64,000 bases of DNA from Diplonema papillatum (lineage: Eukaryota > Euglenozoa > Diplonemea > Diplonemida > Diplonemidae): assembly GCA_030068145.1 (NCBI GenBank), contig JAPJBO010000758.1, positions 1-64,000 on the forward strand, in the 5' to 3' direction. The position numbers were made by a program, and so were the translations under genes. This document shows, piece by piece, positions 1 through 11,436 of the stretch (positions within the stretch are counted from its first letter, which is position 1; each line of letters begins with the position of its first letter). The notes beneath the pieces are model-generated. The model worked only from the letters and a program-made list of their open reading frames with translations. It ran no database searches and was not told where the DNA came from.

Positions 1-150
1 CAGGAACGTGACGGTCAACCACAGCTTGCAAAGCTTGAGTCGGAGGCAGCACAGTGCCACACCCCGTCCTCTGCCCTGCGGCTGACCGTCTCGACGAGCT
101 TGTGTTCAGCGCGAGCGCCAAGCCCCAAGGTGCGCCAAGCCTTGGCTTTA
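1..150. repeat. Inverted partial copy of the 14.86-15.02 kb segment
   Basis: The first ~150 bases match, in reverse complement and with small deletions, the sequence at about 14861-15018, which is the GC-rich coding-like segment described separately. The copy runs directly into the first unit of the 584-bp array, so it is a duplicated gene fragment rather than an intact exon. Confidence 0.8.
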
Positions 151-3100
151 GTTCGGGAAATCGGTATCCCTTATCAACAGAAAATTTGCCAAATCAAGCG
201 CACAAAAGCAAAAGGAAGCGCCATACTGGTTCTTTTCCGGATCCGGAGGGGGAAAGTAGAGCAGGTAAGCCGCGGTCAGCAAGGCTTGCGGGAAGCACGA
301 GAACGCCGCGAGGCATCTGGCGTTCGCCGCCGCCGCCCGGTACGCCTGCAGGCGGGCGCCCGCACGCCATCAGCAGCGCCACGTCGTACACGACCGGGGG
401 TCACCGCAGCCAGAGCGCCACCGGATCATTCCCGCCCCCCACCCACACGGAGCCCAAACGCCCCCGAAGCCCGTTCAGAACTCCTGAACCAAGAAGCAAT
501 CCCCCAAAACGGGAGGGAATTATCCTAGATAGGGGTACCCTATGGCCTTCCACAGAAAAGCGAGGTAGCTAGCTGGAGAGCTAAATTTGAGAATTTCGAA
601 GTGACCAAACCCTCTCTAGACTCGGATTCACACGCTTGGTTGGAGTCACCTCGAACTCCCCAATAAACATGGGTAGGCTCGGTAGAACTAAAATTGGAAA
701 TTTCTGACGCTCAATCCTCGGATAACTGTTTCTAAACGCTATACGAACCCCCCCTTATCAACAGAAAATTTGCCAAATCAAGCGCACAAAAGCAAAAGGA
801 AGCGCCATACTGGTTCTTTTCCGGATCCGGAGGGGGAAAGTAGAGCAGGTAAGCCGCGGTCAGCAAGGCTTGCGGGAAGCACGAGAACGCCGCGAGGCAT
901 CTGGCGTTCGCCGCCGCCGCCCGGTACGCCTGCAGGCGGGCGCCCGCACGCCATGAGCAGCGCCACGTCGTACACGACCGGGGGTCACCGCAGCCAGAGC
1001 GCCACCGGATCATTCCCGCCCCCCACCCACACGGAGCCCAAACGCCCCCGAAGCCCGTTCAGAACTCCTGAACCAAGAAGCAATCCCTCAAAACGGGAGG
1101 GAATTGTCCTAGATAGGGGTACCCTATGGCCTTCCACAGAAAAGCGAGGTAGCTAGCTGGAGAGCTAAATTTGAGAATTTCGAAGTGACCAAACCCTCTC
1201 TAGACTCGGATTCACACGCTTGGTTGGAGTCACCCTCGAACTCCCCAATAAACATGGGTAGGCTCGGTAGAACTAAAATTGGAAATTTTTCTGACGCTCA
1301 ATCCTCGGATAACTGTTTCTAAACGCTATACGAACCTCCCCTTATCAACAGAAAATTTGCCAAATCAAGCGCACAAAAGCAAAAGGAAGCGCCATACTGG
1401 TTCTTTTCCGGATCCGGAGGGGGAAAGTAGAGCAGGTAAGCCGCGGTCAGCAAGGCTTGCGGGAAGCACGAGAACGCCGCGAGGCATCTGGCGTTCGCCG
1501 CCGCCGCCCGGTACGCCTGCAGGCGGGCGCCCGCACGCCATGAGCAGCGCCACGTCGGGGGTCACCGCAGCCAGAGCGCCACCGGATCATTCCCGCCCCC
1601 CACCCAAACGCCCCCGAAACCCGTTCAGAACTCCTGAACCAAGAAGCAATCCCCCAAAACGGGAGGGAATTGTCCTAGATAGGGGTACCCTATGGCCTTC
1701 CACAGAAAAGCGAGGTAGCTAGCTGGAGAGCTAAATTTGAGAATTTCGAAGTGACCAAACCCTCTCTAGACTCGGATTCACACGCTTGGTTGGAGTCACC
1801 CTCGAACTCCCCAATAAACATGGGTAGGCTCGGTAGAACTAAAATTGGAAATTTCTGACGCTCAATCCTCGGATAACTGCTTCTAAACGCTATACGAACC
1901 CCCCCTTATCAACAGAAAATTTGCCAAATCAAGCGCACAAAAGCAAAAGGAAGCGCCATACTGGTTCTTTTCCGGATCCGGAGGGGGAAAGTAGAGCAGG
2001 TAAGCCGCGGTCAGCAAGGCTTGCGGGAAGCACGAGAACGCCGCGAGGCATCTGGCGTTCGCCGCCGCCGCCCGGTACGCCTGCAGGCGGGCGCCCGCAC
2101 GCCATGAGCAGCGCCACGTCGTACACGACCGGGGGTCACCGCAGCCAGAGCGCCACCGGATCATTCCCGCCCCCCACCCACACGGAGCCCAAACGCCCCC
2201 GAAGCCCGTTCAGAACTCCTGAACCAAGAAGCAATCCCTCAAAACGGGAGGGAATTGTCCTAGATAGGGGTACCCTATGGCCTTCCACAGAAAAGCGAGG
2301 TAGCTAGCTGGAGAGCTAAATTTGAGAATTTCGAAGTGACCAAACCCTCTCTAGACTCGGATTCACACGCTTGGTTGGAGTCACCCTCGAACTCCCCAAT
2401 AAACATGGGTAGGCTCGGTAGAACTAAAATTGGAAATTTCTGACGCTCAATCCTCGGATAACTGTTTCTAAACGCTATACGAACCCCCCCTTATCAGCAG
2501 AAAATTTGCCAAATCAAGCGCACAAAAGCAAAAGGAAGCGCCATACTGGTTCTTTTCCGGATCCGGAGGGGGGGAAGTAGAGCAGGTAAGCCGCGGCCAG
2601 CAAGGCTTGCGGGAAGCACGAGAACGCCGCGAGGCATCTGGCGTTCGCCGCCGCCGCCCGGTACGCCTGCAGGCGGGCGCCCGCACGCCATGAGCAGCGC
2701 CACGTCGTACACGACCGGGGGTCACCGCAGCCAGAGCGCCACCGGATCATTCCCGCCCCCCACCCAAACGCCCCCGAAACCCGTTCAGAACTCCTGAACC
2801 AAGAAGCAATCCCCCAAAACGGGAGGGAATTGTCCTAGATAGGGGTACCCTATGGCCTTCCACAGAAAAGCGAGGTAGCTAGCTGGAGAGCTAAATTTGA
2901 GAATTTCGAAGTGACCGAACCCCCTCTAGACTCGGATTCACACGCTTGGTTGGAGTCACCTTCGAACTCCCCAATAAACATGGGTAGGCTCGGTAGAGCT
3001 AAAACTGGAAATTTCTGACGCTCAATCCTCGGATAACTGTTACTAAACGCTATACGAACGCCCCTTGTCAACAGAAAATTTGCCATATCAAGCGCACAAA

Positions 3101-3207
3101 AGTATACGAACCCCCCCTATCAACAGAAAACTTGCCAGATCAAGCGCACAAAAGGATACGAACCCCCCCTTATCAACAGAAAATTTGCCATATCAAGCGC
3201 ACAAAAG
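150..3207 (-). repeat. 584-bp tandem array of a decayed 3' exon copy
   Basis: Units of 584, 587, 564, 585 and ~574 bp begin at about 171, 755, 1342, 1906, 2491 and 3065, followed by two short partial units near 3117 and 3165. Each full unit contains on the minus strand a damaged copy of the last exon of the ankyrin/membrane gene found intact at 3208-4099 (shared words YDVALLMA and NQYGA). The copies lack the FLSAVGVCRVDP stretch and carry an in-frame stop just before YDVALLMA, so they are not functional exons as they stand. The other half of each unit is AT-richer non-coding sequence. Unit 3 has extra deletions. Confidence 0.88.
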
Positions 3208-4099
3208 CTAAAGAAAGGCGCCATACTGGTTCTTTTCCGGATCCGGAGGGGGAAAGTAGAGCAGGTACGCCGCGGTCAGCAGAGCTTGCGGGAGGCACGA
3301 GAACGCCGCGAGGCATCTAGCGTTCGCCGCCGCCGCCCGGTACGCCTGCAGGCGGGCGCCCGGGTCGACACGGCAGACGCCGACGGCCGACAGGAACGCC
3401 ATCAGCAGCGCCACGTCGTACACGACCGGGAGCCACCGCAGCCAGAGGGCCACCGGATCCTTCCCGCCATCCTCTCCACCACCACCACCACCACCACCGC
3501 CCGCAGGGCCTTCCCGCAGGCCCCCGCCTCCTCCGCCCCAGCCGGGGTAGCGTTCGAACCCGTGGTCTTGCACGCCTGAAAAACGCACTGCCGCAGGAGC
3601 CGCTGACGCGCCGCTGTGCGTTGGCTGCTGCGCCTGGCGGGGGGCGGGCTGCCTGCCGCTGCTGCTACTGCCGCTGGCGCCGGGGTGAATCGGCGGCGGA
3701 CGGCGGGGTCTGGTGCGGTACAGCCACGCCCAGGACACTGCGTTGCCGGCTGCGACGAGCGCCAGCAGCGCGGCAGCCTGCCCGGCGCGGGCGGCTACCA
3801 GCAGGCTGCCGGCGGCGGCGAGCGTCGCTGCGCAGGTGGCCACGAGGTACGAGTAGACCGCGGCAACGGTCGCCGCCCGGCGCTTCCAGCAAGGGGTGAA
3901 CGGGAGGCCGCGGCCGGTGGCCAGCACGACGCCTTGCAGGTCGACGCGGTCCTCGGCGTCGAGGTAGTCCAGGAAGCGGGACCCGATCACTGTCCTCGGG
4001 TGGCTGATCAGCAACCGCACGATCGCCTGGGTCGTCCTGGGTGACGCGACGCCATTCGCGGCGGCTATGTACAATGGCGTGCCGACACCGCCCAAGCTC
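3208..4099 (-). CDS. 3' exon of ankyrin-repeat membrane protein
   Basis: This exon starts after a CAACAG acceptor at 4100-4105 and runs to a TAG at 3208-3210. It encodes one more ankyrin repeat (GTPLYIAAANG...AIVRLLISHP), a linker, and about four hydrophobic membrane segments (AAVYSYLVATCAATLAAAG; ALLALVAAGNAVSWAWL; VVYDVALLMAFLSAVGV; LPQALLTAAYLLYF) separated by Pro-, Ser- and Gly-rich stretches, including a long glycine run. Ankyrin repeats followed by a membrane bundle are a known eukaryotic architecture; the binding partner is unknown. The phase (AG|G) and the residues PIDPNR|SLGGVGTPLY fit exactly with the donor at 11434, so I infer that the two exons belong to one gene on the minus strand. 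Confidence 0.72.
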
Positions 4100-4265
4100 C
4101 TGTTGAGTAGAATTGGGAGTCGGCTAGCAAGTGTTAGTGACACACTTGACACACTGGGCTGGTAGCTACCAATTGGCACGCTGATGATAGTGACACACTG
4201 ACTAGTTGACACAGTAGATACTCACTGACTTGTTGGCACGCGACAGACTGACTCGTTGACACGCA

Positions 4266-4390
4266 AGCTGGCAGCGCAGGTGGCCACGAGGTACCAGTAG
4301 ACGGCGGCGATGGTTGCGACCCGGCGCTTCCAGCAAGGGGTGAACGGGAGGCACGACGCCTTGCAGGTCCTCAGCGTCGAGGTAGTCCAG
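4266..4390 (-). pseudogene. Duplicate fragment of the ankyrin-gene 3' exon
   Basis: On the minus strand this stretch repeats part of the 3' exon (LDYLDAED, LQGVV, then the region around the CWKRR segment) with deletions and frame changes. It is flanked at 4120-4260 by the same GTGACACACTGATGATA-type short repeats that form the units at 10.5-11.4 kb, so exon and intron sequence were copied together. Confidence 0.75.
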
Positions 4391-4479
4391 GCGTACAGGG
4401 GTAATACTATTCACCGACAAGAACTGACACTTGTTGTCACTTATCTATATATGATCGATTGTACGATCAAAAGAAACAC

Positions 4480-4704
4480 ACGCGGATCAGTGTCAACAAG
4501 CTGTCCAGCGGCACGGGGTCCACGCCGCTCTGCCAGGCGATCCAGCCCGGAGAGCGCGACATCGTCGACCACCTGCTCATGCACCCGAGGATCGACCTCA
4601 ACAAAGGGTTCCTCCTGACGCCGCTGCGGCACGCGGTCTCCATCGGCGACGAGCTGCTCATCAAGAAGCTGCTGACTGTCGGCGGCGCGGTTGCCACACC
4701 GTAG
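4480..4704 (+). pseudogene. Inverted duplicate of ankyrin repeats
   Basis: On the plus strand this fragment encodes ISVNKLSSGTGSTPLCQAIQ, then RDIVDHLLMHPRIDLNKG and LLIKKLLTVGGA, nearly identical to the minus-strand ankyrin exon at about 11455-11670. It ends in a stop soon after and has no recognisable start. It lies in inverted orientation inside the inferred intron, so pairing with the true exon in the pre-mRNA is possible. Confidence 0.85.
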
Positions 4705-4806
4705 TTACTCAGGGTAGAAAGTTACTATTTTCTTGTGCCCATGTTATTCAGGAAATGATTTATATAGCTTTTCCTCCTCTGTAGAAAAGTCCTTTTCGCC
4801 CTCGGG

Positions 4807-5072
4807 CAGGGCTTACGCTCCGTTTTCGGTCTCAGAAAAACTACGTGTGGTCTACATGTGGACGCTCAAGGTTCGAGGGGGAAAAAACCTTTTCCCCCTA
4901 TGTGCGGCTGGCAAAAAAATTGTGTCACTACTGGACTTGGCGACACTTGGCTGTGCGGCCTTGGCGACTTGTGGAGCTAGACAATGTGACAACAGCACAT
5001 GTGGGGAAAAAAAAAACCGAAAAAAATCACGTGTGGAAACTCACACGTTCCACACGTGGAGCGTAAGCCCTG
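4807..5072. mobile_element. MITE with CAGGG termini
   Basis: A perfect 15-bp inverted repeat starting CAGGGCTTACGCTCC at 4807 is matched at 5058-5072. The 266-bp interior has no long ORF and contains ACGTGTGG-type subterminal repeats. CAGGG ends are common for non-autonomous hAT elements, which fits the hAT remnants nearby. A clear 8-bp target duplication is not visible (flanks match only partly). Confidence 0.65.
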
Positions 5073-5367
5073 CCAGTAGGGACATCTCTCTCGTTTCTGG
5101 GTGGTGCTTCGCAGCGTTGTTTCGGCTTGTGACTTAGTTCTAGGTGGTTTCTTCTTGCAGTAACGTAGGTACGTCCGGAATCCTTGTTTTCCCTTCAGTT
5201 TGAGCCGGTGGTTGTTGTGCGTGTGTGGCAGTGGGGACATCGTAAGTCGTCTCCACTGCTGGTCTCTGTTTCCGCGGTGGTACTGGAGGTCTGTGACGTG
5301 CCTGGTGCTGTGGGTGTTCGTGTGGGGGGTGGGGATGCCCCTTGTCCTTCTTTTTCAACCCGACGGT

Positions 5368-5419
5368 CTTTTTCGTCTTTTTCGTCCTTTTTGGAAAAAG
5401 GACGAAAAAGACGAAAAAG
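5368..5419. repeat. Perfect 52-bp palindrome
   Basis: Two 25-base arms (5368-5392 and 5395-5419) are exact reverse complements around a 2-base GG centre. The arms are built from CTTTTTCGTC words, which recur singly at 7620-7640 and 7740-7760 ahead of dispersed-repeat copies. Confidence 0.95.
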
Positions 5420-5539
5420 GACATGCAAGGGTTTTCACTGTAGAAACGATGTAAAGAAATTGAGTCAAAGTAAGAATCACGCGGATAGATGCTAGGACGA
5501 AAAAGGAAAATTTAAAAGTAGTAGTAGTAGTAGTAGTAG

Positions 5540-6769
<1,230 letters not shown>

Positions 6770-6884
6770 TGTGTCGTCTGCCGAAGCAGCCGGAGACAGC
6801 AGGCGCAGGGGGCAGGTCTTGCTCTACACTTTTCTTCTTCATGGAGACCCGCCTTAAAATTTAAAAAAAAGAAAAATAAAGTTG

Positions 6885-7550
6885 AAAACAACGATGCCAC
6901 GGAGCAAGTGTTGGCTGAGCAAAGGGGCGTCCTGGGACTGGGTTGAAAAGAACTTCCGGGTGTTGCGGAATGTTCTTTCCGACCCGGATGAAACAGCAGT
7001 GCATAATCAGTTGCAAGAGCTGCAAAAGTGCCAGGACCTGACATTTTGGACACATTTCTCGTACGTGCACAATCTCGTGAAGGCAACAACCACTGAAGCA
7101 ATCCTCTACATGGAACATCTGAACAGAACACAAGCAGACTCGGACACATCCTCCCAATGTTCTTTGGGATTCGAAAATATATCGAAGCGCAAGTTGTACC
7201 GCAGGGAGAGGCAGCCAACCACAGAAAGGTGCTGAAGTGTCCAGATGAGAGAAAAGAGCAGTACGCAAAAGTGCATGAGTGCGTGCTCGCTACTGTGTTG
7301 TCTCCTATACCGTATGCCTACAAAAGATGGAGATGTGCCAGAAGGGTCCCTTGAAACGTTTTGGGCCATTGCTTCGCGTCTCTTTCCGCAGTGCAAACTC
7401 CCACCTAAGGCAAGGCGTCTTTGTGCCATTGTCCCTCACACTGCTGTTCAGGAGAGAGTCTTTAGCTCCATGGGTTGGCAAAGTGAGGCTTCACAAAGGG
7501 ACTGCCTCTCCACTACCGCGATGCGGCAGGGAAAAAACAAGTCCAAATAG
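6885..7550 (+). pseudogene. Degenerate hAT-family transposase, C-terminal part
   Basis: A plus-strand region with frame changes encodes WDWVEKNFRVLRNVLSD and later FWAIASRLFPQCKLPPKARR, LCAIVPHTAVQERVFSSMG and RDCLSTTAM. The last three match the layout of the hAT C-terminal dimerisation region (A-rrLl-I-p-sa--ErvFSs-G with R--Ls downstream). The upstream reading frame (to about 7235) and the dimerisation frame (from 7245) are different, so at least one frameshift is present. No catalytic core is recognisable. It lies inside the inferred ankyrin-gene intron, on the opposite strand. Confidence 0.7.
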
Positions 7551-7599
7551 ACAGAAAATAGCAAAAAAGACATGTCAGAATACATAGTAGGAAACTCCC

Positions 7600-7815
7600 A
7601 GTGCTGTCCCTTTTCATGTCCTTTTTCGTCCTTTTTAGAGTTAAAGTTCGCTTGAAATACCGGGGTTTTATGGTCTCCGTGTGACCGTTCATGAATGGGT
7701 TCTCTTAGAGCAAGAAAGCAGTGCTGTCCCTTTTCATGTCCTTTTTCGTCCTTTTTAGCGTTATTTGTGGATTAGAAGTCCTTCTTTCATGTCCTTTTTA
7801 GTCTTTTTCATTGTC
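7600..7815. repeat. Dispersed repeat copies (AGTTAAAGTTCGC family)
   Basis: From 7635, after CCTTTTTAG, the sequence follows AGTTAAAGTTCGC...TCTCCGTGTGACCGTTCATG, the same family as at 24754, 43361 and 44391. At 7755 a second related fragment (AGCGTTATTTGTGGATTAGAAG) also occurs at 14630 and 26227. A ~40-bp CTTTTCATGTCC block precedes each. Confidence 0.8.
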
Positions 7816-7829
7816 AGAATTTAAAAAGG

Positions 7830-8340
7830 AGCATCCCTAGTTGGGGGTGTGCTGTCGTGTCGTTGGGTGGGTGTGTCGGTAGGTGTCTCGTCTCCGCGCA
7901 TGGCTCTAAGTATGCTTTGAGTCGAGTCCGGCTCTTGTGTTGTGGTTCTGGGCGGCAGGCTTTGGGGGTTCATAGTGGTATGATGCGTCAATGGGTGGCG
8001 AGACATCCGTCTGTGGGTAGTCTTTGAGCTGGTAGACGCAGAGTTAAACTTCGTCGTCGGCGTAGTTTTGCGTCGTAGTGGAGTGCGTCTGTAGTCCGTC
8101 GAAGCGAGTCCATCGTTGGTTAGCGTCGATGTCGTTGAGGGCGTGGATGACGTAGTGCCCTGCGTTGTTGTAACCGGAGTGTACTGCTACGGCTCTGGGA
8201 ACGAGTGGTGTGTTTTGTCCTGGAAGCGTGATAGAGTGGTCGGCGCGTATAGCGGTACGGTTCGTCGCTTCGTGTTGTACTATTTGTACTGGGTTTGTTG
8301 TTTAAGAAATGCGGGCAAAAATGCAAATCATCAATGAGCA
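7830..8340. other. Unassigned G/T-rich stretch
   Basis: This stretch is rich in GTGT and CGTCG words on the plus strand. It shares GCATGGCTCTAAGTA with the dispersed repeat near 43760. I see no convincing exon. Confidence 0.5.
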
Positions 8341-8359
8341 CGGTTAAAAAAAAAAAGGT

Positions 8360-8665
8360 TCAAATATGAATTAAATGCGCTTCTGTGTGCCGGTGCTTTC
8401 TGGGATGCTTTCTGCATCCCAATCACACAGGGGATGCATTCGGAAAAGCTCGCAGCCTTTGTGAGCATGCTCAGCGAGCAAACGGCCACGTTTGTCAAGA
8501 ACCCGCCCATTGACATCAAGAAGGCAGACCTTGCCTTCGAAATGTGGCCACACAGAGCCAGGCCTGTCTTAAGCCGCGGTGCGCATTTGCGCCAGTCCAG
8601 CATAGCAGGGCACGCGCCGCCTGGTTTGGTGCTGTGCCAGGCCAGTCCAGAGCAATGCACAGGAA
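8360..8665 (+). other. Weak coding-like stretch, unidentified
   Basis: One plus-strand frame from about 8370 to a TGA near 8670 reads plausibly (LCAGAFWDAFCIPITQG, KLAAFVSMLSEQTATFVKNP, DIKKADLAFEMWPHRARP). It may be another decayed transposase piece next to the hAT remnants, but no family motif is certain. Confidence 0.3.
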
Positions 8666-8887
8666 CCTGACGCAGCACTCCTGACAGCTATGCGGAACAG
8701 TCATGACAAGTATCCGCGTCCAAAAGGTCAACAAAGCTGGCGCCCCGGGGGATCGTCTACGCGGACCGCCGGTTGCAAAACCGGCGGAGACAGCGAAGCA
8801 AAGGGGCACCAGCGGGGGATTCCGCACAAGAACATGATTTCCCCGCCTCCACCACCGCCTCCGCCTCCGCAACCCGTCGCCGGGCAG

Positions 8888-9112
8888 TGCCGCCAGCTGC
8901 CCCCCGAAGTGCAGGCCATGCTGGACCAGGTGCCCTCCATCTGTCCGGCTGCTGAGAGCCCCCTGCGCGACGTCGAGCCGGACCTCTCGAAGATCGTCGA
9001 GGCGTACCGGGAGCACTTCGAGGACGCGCGCGAACGGGTGTGCCGTGTGCGGGCGTGGCTCGTGCAGGAGGTCTGCGAGTGCCGGTTGGACACGTACCCG
9101 CAGCTGAAGGTG
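8888..9112 (+). CDS. Isolated internal exon, unknown protein
   Basis: The 75 codons between a CCCGTCGCCGGGCAG acceptor and a GTGAGC donor have G or C at nearly every third position, unlike the flanks. The product reads LPPEVQAMLDQVPSICPAAE, then DLSKIVEAYREHFEDARERV and VRAWLVQEVCECRLDTYPQL: helical, acidic, with several cysteines. The upstream CCN run could be a polypyrimidine tract or coding proline. No partner exons were found nearby. It lies inside the inferred intron of the minus-strand ankyrin gene. No family recognised. Confidence 0.6.
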
Positions 9113-9780
9113 GTGAGCCCGTACCGCAACCACGCGGCGTCATCGGTGGCTGCCCTGAGGACGGTCTCGAAGAGAGCTGAGACCTGCGGCTTTGCGGCTG
9201 CCGGTACCCGCTCCAGAGTACGAATGCCGGCAGTCGCAACCTCTTCGAACGTGAAGGGGATTGCTCCCCCCCGATGGCCGTCTAGGCCCGCGGCCCCGGG
9301 AGCGCCCCCTGATGGCTCCGCGGGAGTCCGAGGCGGGATCGCCGCCGGCTCCTTCCACCCTGTACGCAGCGATCCTCCACGTTGTGTCGCGCGGGGATAC
9401 TTCGTGGCTCAGCACGTCTACCTTCTGACGTCACTACCCTGTGCTTCCCGGGCGAAATCCAAGAAACCCCACGAGGAAGCTCACTACGATTCCTCACTCC
9501 TCATAATCAATGAGACTTGCCCGACAAGGCGGTTGCGAGCCAGCTTCTGAAGTACTGACCTCTCGCTCCCTAAACGCTACCACCACATGGCGACAGCGTC
9601 CCCTCCGTGCAGAACTTGCACTTGACTTCCTTCATACCCTTCCCCAGGTCTTCCACGAGTGACCCCGCTCGTTCTTGGGCCTCTATGCTGTTTTTGGAGC
9701 AAGCTTTGCAACCGCCTTTGGTGCTGGCGAGCATGTTTCTTCCTGTTGGGTATACGTTTATTCCTGTACCCACTTGCCGG

Positions 9781-9905
9781 TGCGTACGCATACGTGCGTA
9801 CGCCAAAAAAAAATCGGCGTACGCGTACGCGTACGTACGGCCGTACGCTGACAGTTGGCCTAGGCTAGGGCAGTGTTCCAGGTAAACGGTAAACGTTTAC
9901 CGTTT
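9781..9905. repeat. CGTACG-rich inverted repeats and GTAAAC palindrome
   Basis: 9781-9846 is built from repeated GCGTACG words, with an imperfect ~20-base inverted repeat around an A9 run. 9884-9905 is a perfect 22-bp palindrome with half-site AAACGGTAAAC, followed by further GTAAACG words to about 9965. Extruded hairpins are possible. Confidence 0.85.
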
Positions 9906-10061
9906 GTAAACGTTTACGTTTACTCATTTTGGAGTAAACGTTGAGGTTGAGGAAACGTTGTGTAAGCGTTTACTGTATCAAGGGCGGCATCCACCGGAAA
10001 TGCAATCTATCAGGAAAGAGGAGCGACATAGTAAAATACCCAGACGAACCTTTCGCCACAA

Positions 10062-10310
10062 ATGGCGAGCAAGCGCAAAGGAGACGCCTGGGAGGGGGTG
10101 ACATTCACGGAAGTACCCGCATCGAAGATGCGCCAGGTAACCTGGAAGTTCTGCGATAAGGCCTTCTCCACCGCCTCTGCTGAGCACCTGCTCGGCCAAG
10201 GCAGCGGCATTGGCGGCTGCGCCCCAAAAGATCCCATGGCGGTAGCACACACCCGCCTTCGTCGTCAAGCTGAAGCAGAAGAAAAACGAGAAAGCCAAAA
10301 AAGCAGCTGA
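10062..10310 (+). pseudogene. BED zinc-finger fragment of a hAT transposase
   Basis: An 82-codon ORF from an ATG reads MASKRKGDAWEGVTFTEV, then VTWKFCDKAFSTASAEHLLG, GGCAPKDPMAV and HTRLRR. This follows the plant and protist hAT N-terminal BED finger (C-x2-C-x~10-HL-G...C-x-k-P-v). The first zinc-binding Cys is replaced by Trp (TGG, one base from TGC or TGT), so the finger is probably dead. It is the N-terminal half of a transposase but lies downstream of the C-terminal piece at 6.9-7.5 kb, so these are two different insertions or a scrambled one. Confidence 0.6.
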
Positions 10311-10501
10311 ATATGGTGCCATTTCTTACTCGAGCGACCACTGCAGTGGACGCCCAGACGCAATCTGCTGATCGGCAAGATAGGCAAGACGGGGTCCGGT
10401 ACACTTGAATGTCTACAAACCAGCAAAGTACCCCATCACGACTTCAGGTCAAGCATATGGAGGCCGCGACGACACAGATCTATGATCAAAATACACACCT
10501 A

Positions 10502-11436
10502 TTGGGGTCGATGGGGCGCCGCCGGCAGTCAGCACTAACGAATTGGCACACTGATGATAGTGACACACTGATGATAGTGACACACTGACTAGTTGACACA
10601 CGGGCTGGTATTTACGTACTGATTAGCTGGCCCCCGTCGGTAAAGGGTCAATAATATTCCGGCACGAACTGACACTTGTTGTCACATAACTTAGTAAGTT
10701 CTACGATCAAAAGAAACACCTGTTGGGGTCGATGGGGTGCCGCCGGCAGTCAGCACTAACTAATTGGCACACTGATGATAGTGACACACTGATGATAGTG
10801 ACACACTGACTAGTTGACACACGGGCTGGTATTTACGCACTGATTAGTTGGCCCCCGTGGGTAAAGGGTCAATAATATTCCGGCACGAACCGACACTTGT
10901 TGTCACATAACTTAGTAAGATCTACGATCCAAAGAAACACCTGTTGGGGTCGATGGGGCGCCGCCGGCAGTCAGCACTAACTAATTGGCACACTGATGAT
11001 AGTGACACACTGATGATAGTGACACACTGATGATAGTGACACACTGATGATAGTGACACACTGATGATAGTGACACACTGACTAGTTGACACACGGGCTG
11101 GTATTTACGCACTGATTAGTTGGCCCCCGTGGGTAAAGGGTCAATAATATTCCGGCACGAACCGACACTTGTTGTCACATAACTTAGTAAGATCTACGAT
11201 CCAAAGAAACACCTGTTGGGGTCGATGGGGCGCCGCCGGCAGTCAGCACTAACTAATTGGCACACTGATGATAGTGACACACTGATGATAGTGACACACT
11301 GACTAGTTGACACACGGGCTGGTATTTACGCACTGATTAGTTGGCCCCCGTGGGTAAAGGGTCAATAATATTCCGGCACGAACCGACACTTGTTGTCACA
11401 TAACTTAGTAAGATCTACGATCCAAAGAAACACCTG
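10502..11436 (-). repeat. 221-bp tandem repeat of exon end plus splice donor
   Basis: Unit starts at 10502, 10723, 10944, 11216 and 11437 give spacings of 221, 221, 272 and 221 bp. The 272-bp unit is explained by three extra copies of a 17-bp subrepeat (CACTGATGATAGTGACA). On the minus strand each unit carries the end of the ankyrin exon (GCCCCATCGACCCCAACAG), or a close variant, followed by GTGTTTC. The exon-intron boundary itself has therefore been multiplied, giving several candidate 5' splice sites in series. Confidence 0.9.
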
